This document shows positions 1 to 12,049 of a stretch of DNA of 64,000 bases, one piece after another (the first letter of the stretch is position 1; every line of letters begins with the position of its first letter). Source of the DNA: Siphonodentalium dalli (taxonomy: Eukaryota; Mollusca; Scaphopoda; Gadilida; Siphonodentaliidae). Under the pieces are notes generated by a model. The model made no database searches and had not been told where the DNA came from. It saw nothing but the letters and a program-made list of their open reading frames with translations. Location: positions 96,357,343-96,421,342 of the forward strand of contig CP136065.1 in the NCBI GenBank assembly GCA_032622095.1, written 5' to 3'. The position numbers were made by a program, and so were the translations under genes.

Positions 1-135
1 TACCCACCAAAGAAGTGTTAGCCTTTGGTATGTCTGCTTTTATTACCTGCACATACCCCAGATGAATAATATACCATTCCAATGTATACAGTACTTATAT
101 AACTGAATGGGAGAATGCATTTAGTATAGAAAGAG

Positions 136-662
136 TTAAAGATACGGGTGGCGTTGGTGGTGGGTATGCTGTTAAAATATTCACCTGCGTCATAAACCGC
201 CATAAACAGAAAGAATAGTAAAATATAGACAGACTTTGTTCTTATACCAATCAGAAATATGGCATAAACAGTATGCTATTGTCAATTTGTTTTCCTTTAT
301 TATGTAAGCAAAAGCAAAAAACGTTACGTTACTTGGCTTTTGCTTAGATCCGGATATGGTAAACATAAAGAGCGTTATTTGTTACTGTGTTCCTGATATG
401 GAAATAATAAAGAGCGTTTATATCATTTGGGTGTGATTAACCAATATAATTGCGCTGTGTTATGTAAACAGACGCACAACTTCTGCAACACGAGCAGGCT
501 CTTATTGACGTACACCATCGTACGTCTTGACGACAATATACTATTTACGCGCTGATTATGTTTGGCATATGAACAAAACTATATATATTTTTATATTCCT
601 TCTGTTGATGGCGATTTGAATAAATATGAATATTTCTGCAACGAACGCCACCCGTGCCTTTA
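136..662 (+). mobile_element. TTAA-flanked MITE, family 1, copy A
   Basis: The left end reads TTAA then AGATACGGGTGGCG. The right end reads CGCCACCCGTGCCT followed by a degenerate TTAT, so the termini are inverted repeats. The interior has no coding capacity and contains two TAAACATAAAGAGCG / AATAAAGAGCG motifs. Full copies are at 1774-2310 (inverted), 33089-33574 and 34827-35334. The TTAA flanks suggest mobilisation by a piggyBac-type transposase; that is inference from target preference only. Confidence 0.7.
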
Positions 663-965
663 TTATATTTAAGATGATTTCCCTATGACATAAAGTACAC
701 GAGGTCGCACCCCTCCCCTTCTGCACCGATTTCGTGCCGAACATTGGGAAGCATTAAACGGTACTGCTTTGACACGACGACCACTTGAGACTATTCTTTT
801 AATGATTACAATCTGTCACTGCATTTATATTGATTCCATAATCATCTTAATCACGCGGTGATCCACTTCTGAGTCATGTTGATGTCTGCAGAGAATGTCG
901 CATACAACGTACTTTAGCAATCTCGGTCAATATGAAGTCAAAAACAGCATGAAAAATAAACTATA

Positions 966-1075
966 GATGTTGATGGTTTCCATCTAGAGGTCACCCCGAT
1001 ATGATGTTTGTGACAATCGGATTTATTAATGCAAAGAGTAAAATCTAAGATGGAAAAAGTAAGCTCCCAACTAGA
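966..1075. repeat. Dispersed repeat family 2 fragment
   Basis: Contains the family hallmarks: a CATCTAGAGGTCACC stretch, a 'GTGACaATCGGAT' stretch and 'AAATCTAAGATGG'. Related segments are at 1332-1462, 9985-10330, 17745-18160 and 18890-19035. No ORF or terminal structure was recognised. It is probably a fragment of an old interspersed repeat. Confidence 0.5.
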
Positions 1076-1277
1076 TATATAGGTAGTACCCACCCACCAC
1101 CCCATCCCGCCACCCAAAATATCTTATGCGCCGCAGGCGCTCGTATATAGGTAGTACCCACCACCCATCCCGCTACCCATAGTATCTTATGCGCCGCAGG
1201 TGCTCGTATATAGGTAGTACCCACTCACCACCCCATCCCGCCACCCATAGTATCTTATGCGCCGCAGGTGCTCGTAT
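1076..1277. repeat. Tandem repeat, about 65 bp x 3
   Basis: Three head-to-tail units begin TATATAGGTAGTACCCAC at 1076, 1144 and 1207 (periods 68 and 63). Each ends near GCGCCGCAGGTGCTCG. The units are GC-rich against an AT-rich background and differ by small indels. Confidence 0.85.
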
Positions 1278-1331
1278 ACGAAGTTTGGTGATCGGATGAG
1301 GGATGTGGCCTGTATGGTGTCTTAATGGGTT

Positions 1332-1462
1332 AAAAACTGAAATCCAAGAAGGCTGATGGCGGTAATAGTTTTTCAACAAAATTCGAAAAAGCTCCCATCC
1401 AGAGGTCACCCAGATTATCCATATGAAGTTTCGTGACGACCGGGTGAGGCATGTTGCATGTA
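1332..1462. repeat. Dispersed repeat family 2 fragment
   Basis: Shares 'CTCCCATCCAGAGGTCACCC' and 'ATATGAAGTTT.GTGACGA.CGG' with the copies at 9985-10330 and 17745-18160. It immediately follows the 65-bp tandem array, suggesting the array grew inside or beside this repeat. Confidence 0.5.
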
Positions 1463-1481
1463 CGAGCATACCCTTGCGTAC

Positions 1482-1518
1482 ACGCACACACACACGCGCG
1501 CGCACACATGCACACCGA
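1482..1518. repeat. CA/CG dinucleotide microsatellite
   Basis: An alternating run of ACACACAC then CGCGCGCG then CACACATG, imperfect at both ends. Reading frames across it are Cys/Val/Arg-rich artefacts. Confidence 0.85.
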
Positions 1519-1773
1519 AACACATACAGACGACGGACGACCAACCCATGGCAATAGCTCGAACTTGACTTGTCCTCGTTGAGCTAATAATTATAACGTC
1601 TGATGTACGCGGGATTGTAAATAAATAAAGGTGAGCTACTACTTATTGATCCATGTATAAGTATGACATTTTGTGATGCCGTTTGGATATACAATTTATG
1701 ATAATACGTGTAACACATTGCGCAAGAGTATTCTCTCTTCCCACCAAATGGCCACATATGGTTCCACATCACT

Positions 1774-2310
1774 TTAAAGGCACGGGCGGCGTCCGTTGCA
1801 TAAATATTCATATTTGTTCAACTCGCCATCAACAGAAGGAATATTAAAATATATATAGTTTTGTTCATACGCCAAACATAATCAGCGCGTAAATAGTATA
1901 TTGTCGTCAAGACGTACGATGGTGTGCGTAAATAAGAGCATGTTCGTGTTGCAGAAGTTGTGCGTCTGTTTACATAACACAGCGCAATTCTATTGGTTAA
2001 TCACACACAAATGATATAAACGCTCTTTATTATTTCCATATCATTATTTCCATACACAGTAACAAATAACGCTCTTTATGTTTACCATATCCGGATCTAA
2101 ACAAAAGCCAAGTAACGTAACGTTTTTTGCTTTTGTTTACATAATAAAGGAAAACAAATTGACAATAACATACTGTTTATGCCATATTTCTGATTGGTAT
2201 ATAAGAACAAGGTCTGTCTATATTTTACTATTCTTTCTGTTTATGGCGGTTTTTGACGGAGGTGAATATTTTAACAGCATACCCACCGCCAACGCCTCCC
2301 GTATATTTAA
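1774..2310 (-). mobile_element. TTAA-flanked MITE, family 1, copy B (inverted)
   Basis: TTAA plus AGGCACGGGCGGCG lies on the left and CCTCCCGTATAT plus TTAA on the right. The interior is the reverse complement of copy A, including the CGCTCTTTATGTTTACCA block. Length is 537 bp. It faces copy A across about 1.1 kb holding the 65-bp tandem array. Confidence 0.7.
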
Positions 2311-2680
2311 CCTGTGCAACGCCGGGTAGACCTTCTATAATATCTCATATATGCATATTATATTATAACACATGTGTATATCATATTGATATAATATGTA
2401 ATATCAATATATGGTGATCAGAATAAAATTGAATTGAATTGATATAAAGAAAACCAGAAGTTTACATGAGCCTTTTTTACATTTTGCAAAAAACGATCAT
2501 GAAAAACTAACTTGGACATTCAAATGGAACTATTCTGTAGTATAACAGTAAACTGTTGGGTTTAAAGGTATACTATTAAAATTCTGTTTTGCCAACATTT
2601 TATCTAACTTTTTGTTATGTTATGCTTGACTTCCAAATCTGAAAGTTATATATTTCGGAGAAAGCTTCCCTTGCACATAT

Positions 2681-3139
2681 GTGACCCGCCATATAAAATC
2701 CAGTCGGAAGTCGGGATTTTTTTACCCTGTGCCAATGCATTCTCTTATATATGCGAGTCGACCATAGGTCGCCTCGCATATATAAGAGAATGCATTGGCC
2801 TAACAATTTTTGACAATTTTAATAATTTTTTCTTGCATTCCTTAACAATTTTATAATTTCACCCATACAGAGCCCCAGACAAACATGAGCAGACGACACT
2901 CTTCTATATGCTTCTACATATGTGTGGGGCTCCCTGCAGGATAATGTATGTTTTTATTATTTTATGTCCTAAAAATTGTAAGAAACATTTATTTAAAAAA
3001 AATGAAAACAAATTGTTAGGCCAATGCATTCTCTTATATATGCGAGGCGACCTATGGTCGACTCGCATATATAAGAGAATGCATTGACACAGGGTAAAAA
3101 AAATCCCGACTTCCGACTGGATTTTATATGGCGGGTCAC
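2681..3139 (-). mobile_element. Palindromic MITE, family H, copy 1
   Basis: The termini are GTGACCCGCCATATAAAATC and its inverse, and ATAT flanks both sides. Next to each terminus is a 67-bp hairpin (2732-2798 and 3021-3087). Its 32-nt arms pair except for one T/G mismatch, and the loop is ATA. The two hairpins are mirror copies of each other. A central segment with GAGCCCCAGAC and TGTGGGGCTCC can form a third hairpin; its direction sets the strand call. Near-identical copies are at 31756-32207 and 34139-34587. No coding capacity. Confidence 0.8.
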
Positions 3140-3856
3140 ATATGTGCTTCCGGTCTCCCTGATCTTACATCATGTACCGTCAATCATGTGATATTCAGGT
3201 ACAACCCCAACACGTAAATAATCAATGTTATATAAATGTACGGTCAACTTATGTTGAATTATGTTACATTGTTGTTGGAACAAAACGCGCACAGAAGTGT
3301 GCACACGGGCATGACATGGTGCACCGTGATTTATATAACATTGGTTGGTCGCACATTGTCTGCATACGGTGCCTTCAGATCATGGCCAGCGTGAATCCAT
3401 GATACATACAAAATCATGTTCTAAACGCAAAGGCAGAACTGATGATTACACGAAAGGCATTAGAAGCGCATGTGCCAAATACCGATTATATATGTGAGTT
3501 CTATGTCGGAGCCAGATAGTAGTGCATAGATCAAGTGTCGCGCTGGAAATGTCAATAGCTCAATTTAGCATGTAAGAGAGTCTTCTTATTAAAAAGTACG
3601 TTTTTAACGTATGACTGGTTAATATGTCATTGATTCCGCGGGAGCGCCTGATATTCTCAATCAGCATGATTTGTATTACGCCGATGACGGTCGCCCACAC
3701 ATTTTCTCACGCGGTATCTTTATGCATAGTCCAGGGCCAGGAACCTACGTCACCGATGAAGTATCTGTTCTAAACTAGTATATGAGCTGTGGAAATTCAC
3801 AATATGCAAATTTAATAAATCAGTAATAGTTTTTATTAATTAGCTATAGGTTATCG
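3140..3856. other. No gene recognised
   Basis: Unique-looking AT-rich sequence. A short GGGCCAGGAACCTACGTCAC segment near 3731 matches one unit of the satellite at 28.0 kb. Nothing else was identified. Confidence 0.4.
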
Positions 3857-3982
3857 GCCGCAATAAGTAGAACGCTGCCCGCGTCATACGTAACACAAAG
3901 TCGGCCAATAAGTAGAACACGTGGCCAATAAGTAACAAAAAGTCGGCCAATAAGTAGAACACGCGGCCAATAAGTCAAGGTA
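3857..3982. repeat. Short tandem repeat around GGCCAATAAGTAGAAC
   Basis: The phrase (C/T)GGCCAATAAGTAGAACACG recurs four to five times with variable spacers. It lies immediately before a half copy of the family 1 MITE. Confidence 0.65.
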
Positions 3983-3988
3983 ACGCTG

Positions 3989-4227
3989 GTAAACATAAAG
4001 AACACTCTTTATGTTTACCATCATAATATAAACAAACACCAGAAAAGTAACTTTTTATGCTTTTGTTTACATAACAATGGTCAAACATTTGACAATAACA
4101 TACTGTTTATGCGATATTTCTTTTTTGTATACGGACAAAGTCTGTCTACATTTTGATGTTATTTCTGTTTGTGGCGGTTTTTGACGGGTGGAAATATTTT
4201 CACCGCCAAGGCCAACCGTACCTTTAA
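3989..4227 (-). mobile_element. TTAA MITE family 1, half copy E
   Basis: Matches about half of the copy at 33089-33574 in inverse orientation. It ends CCGTACCT plus TTAA at 4224-4227. The left end is a small inverted repeat, GGTAAACATAAAGA and TCTTTATGTTTACC, where the other half would start. Confidence 0.6.
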
Positions 4228-4301
4228 TTGGTTGTTTCCACATTGACCGAGTTATGAGGCCTCGGTCTCATAACACGGCCAATATGGAAACAACCAATTA
4301 A
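4224..4301. repeat. 78-bp TTAA-bounded hairpin
   Basis: An inverted repeat: TTAATTGGTTGTTTCCA pairs with TGGAAACAACCAATTAA, and an inner GAGTTATGAG/CTCATAAC pair flanks the centre. It shares its left TTAA with the preceding MITE half copy, so it may be a minimal TTAA element. Confidence 0.6.
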
Positions 4302-6192
4302 TAACATATAAAATTCATATTTACAACTGAAATTAACAAAGAGAAAAGGCATATTATAGCTGTATCGATTTTGAACGCCAAACACACGTCGACCATTTAA
4401 TAGATGTTCGTAAAATGCACCTAACCGCTTTCACCAGTAATTACAACGCTAGCGTAATTAACGAACCACAGCTAAAACACACGCATAAGCTAGGATATAT
4501 GTGTGCTTTTTAATCCTATAAAATAACTTCATAGATGCGTTTTCCCATCAAATAAGATTAACTTAGGCCTTATATCGTGGTGTGATTATGATATATTAGA
4601 CTGCAGACATGCACAAGGGTTCGACAGAGTGGGTTCTATAGCAATTTCGTGTATAAATTAGGTCAATCATATCATATATCAAGGCATGTGATACATAAGA
4701 GATTCACAATGCAAACAGACTACGAGCTCATCGACTCAGACTTAAAACCTAAATAAAAAACCTTTAAAAGCCATTCGTTTTGAACAAATTATTATAGAAT
4801 ATAGACTACCAATATCAAACTGAAAGTATTCAAAAGTCAAGACTGTTGGTTGTTGTCTATAGAGAGGAGTATTTTACTGAAACTAACCATTATATTATTG
4901 ACGCTGTGTGGGCAATCCGATTGAGATGTGTACTATACGAAGAAGCTTGTCAATTTCATCATGTTCATTTCATTCATAAAATGTCATCATGTCGATTTCA
5001 ACGAAACTCGACGAGCAACGTCATCATGTAGCTTTCACCATCGACGGAACTTGCGATAACCTGAATGTATCGTCTGCTTTGTTCATAAGCATGTGTTTCT
5101 TGTCGATTCATGCAAATAGAAGGATATCTGGGGATTATCATATTCACATATGTACTATGTAATATTAGGATAATTTAAACTCGATATAAAAACGTTTGCT
5201 TGCATCACGAATTTCGATTTCGATTCCAGTATTGTCCCCAGCCCAGCCAGAGTGATTGAGATTTTCCCATTGCACGCAACATTTATATTTTAAGCCACTC
5301 CATTGCAAATATTTGACAGTCCATAATATGTTATAATTATGTTCTCAATAAAATGTAAACCGCGGCTACGAATGAACTTCACTGTGCATAATTCCGATAG
5401 TAACTCCCATCATTTTGGAACGCCGGCCATTGAAAGACGCACACGTTTATTTCAGATTACGACATTAATGCTTTAAGCCCACCGATCTAGCTACTGTTCA
5501 ACAAAAGTGGTCGCAAAAATTCAAAACAGCAGTGTCGTATTAGATAATAATTGGTGACGTCACAAAATCAGATATAGTCTATATACGACCCAAAGCGTCC
5601 GGCTTTGGTTCGTTATTATTGTTTTCTCAGACTTTTCCTGTTTTTTTTCCAGTAAACGTGGTTAACTTTTATTTATAATCTTTGTATTTGTCTGAATTAT
5701 GGCGAAAAGTGGCTATGGCTTTGGCAAGTGTATTTCAGAGCATATAAAGTCGGGATATCAATATTTCGTGTCTTTATCGACCTATCGTATCCGTCCCTCC
5801 GAATTACTTATGTTCGAATGGGCCATGTCCGTTTAATAAGGCGCTCCACTTGTATATATACCTATAGACAAGTTAACGTATATTCGGCGACATATTTATA
5901 TTCAGTTTAAGGCTTTAAAATAACCATTCACTTGATAATACCCAAATAATTATCAGTTGAGAATTGTAACAGAATTATGTCTACTAAACTAAACTTCTCT
6001 ATCATTCGATTCTATAACTGGAAGTTTGGAAAAATAATGCGTGAATTAGTTCGCATATTTCTAGAAAATATGTTCCCAGGTTTTAGATAGCAAATTAAAC
6101 AGCACTAGCATTAGTACGTTGAAACTATACCGAAGTCACATTCTCGTGTTCTCGTGACATGCAAATATTATTGGCCAGTTAAGTCCTGACGC

Positions 6193-6194
<2 letters not shown>
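4302..6194. other. No gene recognised
   Basis: AT-rich sequence with no convincing exon, RNA gene or terminal repeats. It contains a TGACGTCA palindrome near 5558 and GTCATCATGT repeated near 4978 and 5021. Short open frames here have no recognisable motifs. Confidence 0.4.

Positions 6195-6242
<48 letters not shown>
6195..6242. repeat. (AT)n microsatellite
   Basis: An uninterrupted run of about 24 AT dinucleotides. Confidence 0.95.
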
Positions 6243-6245
<3 letters not shown>

Positions 6246-6617
6246 TGTCTTGTCCGGCAGTCGGCTGCTTCTCTCTAACTCGACAAATGCTGAATGTGAG
6301 CATAGTCTAACATTTCACGATAAAGTGATGTTCCAGTGGCTCGTTGTTTTCCGAAGGGTTTTACATACAAGTTATGACCACTTACCTCACCGTTACATCT
6401 CCATAAAAATAGTCCACATGACAGTTAATCCTTATATTTATATACATTTAGCGAGAAAGCCACTTTTGTAAATATATTTAAATCGAAAAGTGTATCGTGA
6501 CAAGATCAGCCCAAAATACCCAATAGCACCCTTGCCAAAAGTTAATAGGAACAATTTCTCTTCATATTGAAACCCGATGATGTATTAAGTCAATCCAGCG
6601 CGAGTCCAAATGCGCCC

Positions 6618-6835
6618 AAATTACTATGCCCTTCACTATTAATTAGAACCACTCCATTTGGAAATTATGACTAAGACGGAATGGCCATAATATTATTTAT
6701 TGAGATCTGATCTCCCAACAAACATACATTAAACATGTGAACAATAATGAAACCTTACTCTCACTTTTCTCTCCTCCTCATGCTTGCACTCTACCTTTAC
6801 ACATGAAATGATTATGAATTCTCCAACTTCTGCCC
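6618..6835 (+). repeat. Direct repeat D, first copy
   Basis: A segment of about 218 bp starting AATTACTATGCCCTTCACTA is repeated at 7221-7438 with very few differences (small indels). The intervening sequence holds family 3 repeat (7005-7220). The pattern suggests a recent local duplication or the paired ends of a larger element. Confidence 0.85.
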
Positions 6836-7004
6836 ACATAAATATATAACACATATTATTAATATTATGTAATCAGAACAAGACAAAATCTCAAGAAATA
6901 AACATTATTCTAGCGGTAAGCGAATTACCGTGAACAATCATCTAAAACTTATCTAAATTAGAAAAAAGGGGAATAGGGTGGGTGGGAAAACTTAATCGAA
7001 GTGC

Positions 7005-7220
7005 CATGTCGAAAAATTCGAAATCGAGTGAATATTTTCGGCGCGAAAAGTGTTTTATACCCAATATTAGAATTATGGGAAATCCAAGAGAATCATGGGA
7101 AGTTCAAAGGTCACTATAGTTCGTGTAACATAAGTGTACCGGTATCGTCGGAGTAATATATAGTCTATAGAGTAAATATTTCCGGTTTAGAAATTACACA
7201 TTTTGATAACAAAATTGCCC
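7005..7220 (+). repeat. Dispersed repeat family 3 (unoccupied site)
   Basis: The segment from 'CGAGTGAATATTTTCGGCGC' to 'AACAAAATTGCCCA' reappears at 13217-13350 plus 14838-14895. Here the sequence ATATATAGTCTATAGAGTAA is intact; in the other copy it is split by a hAT-like insertion. This copy is therefore the paralogous empty site. Confidence 0.85.
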
Positions 7221-7438
7221 AATTACTATGCCCTTCACTATTAATTAGAACCACTCCATTTGGAAATTATGACTAAGACGGAATGGCCATAATAATATTT
7301 ATTGAGATCTGATCTCCCAACAAACATACATTAAACATGTGAACAATAATGAAACCTTACTCTCACTTTTCTCTCCTCCTAATGCTTGCACTCTACCTTT
7401 TACACATGAAATGATTATGAATTCTCCAACTTCTGCCA
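7221..7438 (+). repeat. Direct repeat D, second copy
   Basis: Near-identical to 6618-6835, in the same orientation. Divergence after CTTCTGCC marks the end of the duplicated block. Confidence 0.85.
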
Positions 7439-8653
7439 AGCCAACGGCCACCAGAAATTCATAATGATGCATTCTTGGAGAGGGGCCCAAAGGTCAGAGG
7501 AGTCATCTGGGCCGCTGATCACTCTGGGAGGAGATGCGGTTCACACTATCTCCCAAAAGGGACAATTCGAGGAGACATCAGTATTAAATTATATGATAAT
7601 TCAACAGTCATACATGATTCAATATATATCAGTATAAATATGTACTTCCACAACAGCAAATATATTTCAATCCTTTACCAGAAAGTACTCTACGTAATTT
7701 GATGCACAATGAATGATCCAATCTAATTGACAAGAGTCATCATAATACCAATTGGGGAAGGGTACACTATGAATACTGTAAGCGTTACACACACAGACTG
7801 ATTGTCAATATATTCCATAAAACAATTAAATATTCAATGCGATGTTTCACACATTAAAAGGATGATTTTAAAACCCTGGTATCTTTGTTTTGTGTGGTAG
7901 AATTCAACAGGTGTATGTAAGAATGTAGAGATAATCGAGTTACAATTTGTAAAAGTCAGAACTTAATATCAGTAAACTGAGAGAACAAATTCTCATCTAC
8001 TCCTATAATTTGGCATTATAGACTTCGAACGAAACAAAATATGATACAACGGCGGAACATACTATTTATTAAAGCAATGTTGTTTATCAACGTCATACTT
8101 ATGTGATAGGATATATATGTGTACGTTGAATATATTACCAAGAACTGATCTACATCAATGTAAATGCATGTCATGGGAATACGCCATCACTAAACCTGAA
8201 TTCATGTTCCAATTGGTCAAGTGATTCTATTTGATTGAATAGTTAATACAGATTCAGCTGTAAGCTGATAAAGAAAAACTGTTTATGTTATACAGGATAA
8301 AGTCCATATTTATGCTAAAAATGCACTGGAAGGGGACGATTCGATTCGGTGGTCGCGTATCATCAGATTCTAACAATATTTCTACAAAAGATGGTTTGGT
8401 TGTCATCAATTTTGTCAGGTATGATTTAATGCCAACACATACGGTTAACCACTGTGAACGATATTGGGCATTTTTCAAAAAATGTGGCCGATTTGGGTAT
8501 TCAAGAATCAAAAAATTATTTCAACGAGAGAACATATTTTAGCCACTTTTCGTGGTTGAGGGTATCCAGTAGTTCAGATGATAGTAAAATGCAACCTTAA
8601 TCACCCCTATATCCTGTCCGAATCAGGTCCAATGAAGATGCACACACACCTAG
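7439..8653. other. No gene recognised
   Basis: AT-rich. Two overlapping 85-codon frames on opposite strands at 8254-8542 have no recognisable motif. No splice-bounded exon or RNA gene was seen. Confidence 0.4.
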
Positions 8654-9386
8654 TGTCCCTACTGTTGCCATTATGTTTTTCAATGTAAATATGATTTTGA
8701 GTGATATAGATGTGGAAAAAAACATATGTGCAACATATGCATTGTGTGGTAATCAGAATTTGCAAAAATAAACACCAAAATATGATGAGTATAACGAGTT
8801 ATGATAATGTATATGTGATATGCGTAAATTTCCGATATCCAGGTATCTAGTTTTCTCGACCTGGAATGATGTGCATTTCTGTTTGATTATGGCCATATAT
8901 CTTCCGAAGATTAAGGTAAATACTCCACAATTCTATCGGGATGAGGGAATCCAATTCAAATTAATCTCGATACGACAGAAAAACTTGACGGTAACAGATG
9001 GGACAAGCCAGTAACAGGAGAGACACTTGACGTAACAGAAGGGACAGTTTTATTATGAACATACTTGTGGAAACGTTATTTCCAACAATAAAACAAAATG
9101 TCACTTTCCATAAGTGAACGAGACCCAACTGGACCAAATGCGTACCAGACCTGGAAACAAAATGTATTAAACGATAGTCTGATGCATATTAGCCTATCAT
9201 TTGGTAACAGGAAGGACTGGTAGTAACAGGAAGGACACATACATACCAAATGTGACCAACAACACAATATAGTATGCGACCCGGCATAGGATAACTAAAA
9301 GCTAACGTTATGATCGTCAAATATAGGTGCAGTTGATGAAATTTATGACATACACGCCGCAATTGGTCTCCGGTAACAGGAAGGAC
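8654..9386. repeat. 15-bp motif cluster, part 1
   Basis: Copies resembling GGTAACAG(T/G)A(G/A)GGAC occur at about 8654 (reverse), 8990, 9011, 9032, 9203, 9222 and 9372. Variants include ATGGGAC, GAGAGAC and GAAGGAC endings. They are separated by AT-rich non-coding sequence. Part 2 is at 11445-12049. Confidence 0.7.
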
Positions 9387-9738
9387 ATTAGTGTATTATA
9401 ACTATAGCATATTGGCAATTCATATTTGTTGTTAGACTATAACCGTGGATTTATTTTTCGTATCATGTATTATTGCAGAACTGTGTGACAATTTTAACTA
9501 TAAACAGAGATCACATACTGGTAATGGCATATTGATACAATACAGAGTGACAATAAGCAAGACACACATGAACATTGTGTTTAAATATAGTATTGAAATG
9601 ATAATACAATAATACATTTCGCACGATGTTCATTGACACACTGCGCAAAATTTGATAAATTACCTTCGTCCGACGCATACATGCGTACATCTGTCGTATC
9701 GTGAACAAAATACGTTTTGTTTGAAATTCCACTGTAAT
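9387..9738. other. No gene recognised
   Basis: AT-rich spacer between the motif cluster and the putative hAT-like element. A 118-codon minus-strand frame (9867-9511) crosses the element edge and has no recognisable motif. Confidence 0.3.
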
Positions 9739-10783
9739 CAGGGGAGGGGTCAGAAAAACATTTCCGAACGATAGGCGCTTTTTTATTTTTCTGCCCTGTT
9801 GGTACTCACCACTCCCTATCTTTTTTCCCATTCTGTGATAGGGATCCACCCCTCCAAACTGCTTCAAATGACTATTTACTCAGTTCTCATGATCTTATCT
9901 GATCAATGTTCCATATAATGATTATAGAAGCATTCCTTCTTTTATTTACCAACAAGACTAATGTTTCAAAACAAGTCTCCAATAAATGTGGTCTGTATAT
10001 GGTATGCTGATGGATTGACATTTAAAGTCCAAGATGGCAATGTTTGTTTGAAACAAATTTTGGGGAAAACATGGAGGCTCCCATCTAGAGGTGACTTCGA
10101 AGATCCATGTGAAGTTTGGTGACGATTGGATGAGAAATGTAACCTGCAAAGTGCGCTAAAGGATTTGGTCATACAAAGAGTAAAACCCAAGATGGCTGCC
10201 AGCGGCCATATTTTTCATTAAAAAGTCATTCAATTTTGGCAACTCCCATCTAGAGGTGACCCTAGATCTATATACCGAATATCGTTTAAATCGGTCAAAG
10301 TTTGTTCTAACACCTTTGTTTTATTTTATTATGGTTTTTAGAATATTCTATTTTTATTTGAAGAGTTCAGTGAAGAGTTTACATTTGTTTAAGAATCTAT
10401 TTTTGTGTTGTTTTCATTTATATCAGGTTGAATAAATAATTTTTATTAAAACTACTATTTAAATCTGAGCCTTTCCTTGTCAATGTGCATTGGTAGATCC
10501 TTGATGAAAACATTAAGCAAGCTGACCTTTTTATTGCCACTTGGTGTCATCCCTATTATTAACTGATGGTGAACTCAAAACCCCCTACCAAGAGTTAAGT
10601 ACATACCTATTACATACATGTAATAGAAGCATTCTTAAAACCTTTTGTCCCATAATTTTGAAGACAATTGACTCGAGGAAAAAAATTACAGGGCCAGGAA
10701 AAAATGTGTCTGTCGGGCTGCTGAAAGATTCACCCACCCACCGCCTAGTGTTCGAAACAAAATTGCAGACCCCCCCCCACCTG
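9739..10783. mobile_element. Putative hAT-like non-autonomous element 2
   Basis: The left end, CAGGGGAGGGGTCAGAAAAA, resembles the left end of the element at 13351. The right end has CACCCACCCACC, then a C-run ending CACCTG, and resembles the right end of that element. The flanks are CTGTAAT (9732-9738) and CTGTAAC (10784-10790), a 6/7 match that could be a decayed target-site duplication. The two termini match each other less well than in element 1, so the boundaries are tentative. Confidence 0.4.
9985..10330. repeat. Dispersed repeat family 2, two units
   Basis: Two successive units each carry 'CTCCCATCTAGAGGTGAC' (near 10078 and 10243). Around them are 'GTGAAGTTTGGTGACGATTGG' type sequence (in part) and 'CAAGATGGC'. 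It lies inside putative hAT-like element 2. Confidence 0.6.
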
Positions 10784-11444
10784 CTGTAACTGGCTTTAAA
10801 ATAGATTTTGATTTGGTTACTAGACAGGTTTAGATTGAACAACTTCTGACTTCTGCAGCATGGCAGGTGGTCATGTACAATGGTAGTGCACCTTTTACTA
10901 CTAGTATGTTGATAGCTAATATCAAGTTAACACCGTTTGCTCATTGCTATTTGTTTACACACGAGTAGCGGTCTCGTTAAATACTGATTATAGTAAACTC
11001 TGTATATTTCGTGTATGTCGTAGATGAATAATGGAATCGCTGCGGAATGATGGAGATACTTTGTTTGGAATTAGAATATAGTACCTCACAATTAAATGAC
11101 TGTTCACATACATGTACCTTGTGCATGACCACAGTAATTCAATTTCGTGAGTTTTTGAAAGCATAGCATATCAGCAGGTCTACCAGCATCATAGCATATT
11201 AGCATGACCACTTGATCAGGTGTGTGTCTATATCCGACAGTTTACACGGGTTTGTGTTGGGCATGGGAATTGGTCCTAAGTGAATTTATGTGAAAACTGT
11301 TTGATCATTGCATTCTCAATCAAGTATAATAGAAAACATTCTATATCAAAATGAGTGTGTGGAAGAAATAAATGGAAGGCGTTCTGCAAGGAAATACAAA
11401 TATATGTCAATTCACTGCCAAAAATAACAACTGTGTAATCTATT
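10784..11444. other. No gene recognised
   Basis: AT-rich. 'CATAGCATATTAGCATGACCAC' type sequence near 11192 resembles the termini of the MITE at 35418-35880 and may be a decayed relative. Confidence 0.3.
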
Positions 11445-12049
11445 GTCACTGCTGTTACCGCAATGTCCCTCCTGTTACCACATCCAGCATTATCTGACTG
11501 AGACAGGAATGATGAGTAAAATCTGTGAAAATATTGATGTTAAAAGACAGGAACCAGAGCATGGTGATGTCAAAATCATTACGACATGCAAACTAATACT
11601 TACTCATGCCATTTTTTTGTAATTTTGTCCATGCTGTTACCAAAGTGTTCCCTACTGTTACAATTTAAAAGGTAACAGTAGGGACGGTAACAGTAGGGAT
11701 GTTTCGGGTTTATAAAGGGGATTCCCACCGGTCGTCCATTGTTATGTAACAAACTGTATGTGTTGCCTCACGGGGATCACATTGGACAAAACTAAGAAGA
11801 GAAACATTTGTGTAATAACAAACTCACAGACCTGTATCTATCGGTAACAGTAGTGACACATTCCCAATGTACTCACCTGTCTGATGAATTATACTGACAA
11901 TTACGGGCAAATTAATTGCACCGACCAGCGGATAACAGTTGTTTAGCCATGTGTATTGATGAGTAGTGCTGGAAACCAATTTGCACTTCCTCATTCGCCA
12001 ATGCCAGGACTGTTGTATTATGTGTTTCTCTCTTGGTAACAGTAGGGAC
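11445..12049. repeat. 15-bp motif cluster, part 2
   Basis: Reverse-strand copies lie near 11445, 11465, 11626 and 11647. Forward copies are at 11671, 11686, 11843 and 12035. The copies at 11671 and 11686 abut head to tail. Those at 11647 and 11671 form an inverted pair around AATTTAAAA. The best copy reads GGTAACAGTAGGGAC. Confidence 0.75.
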
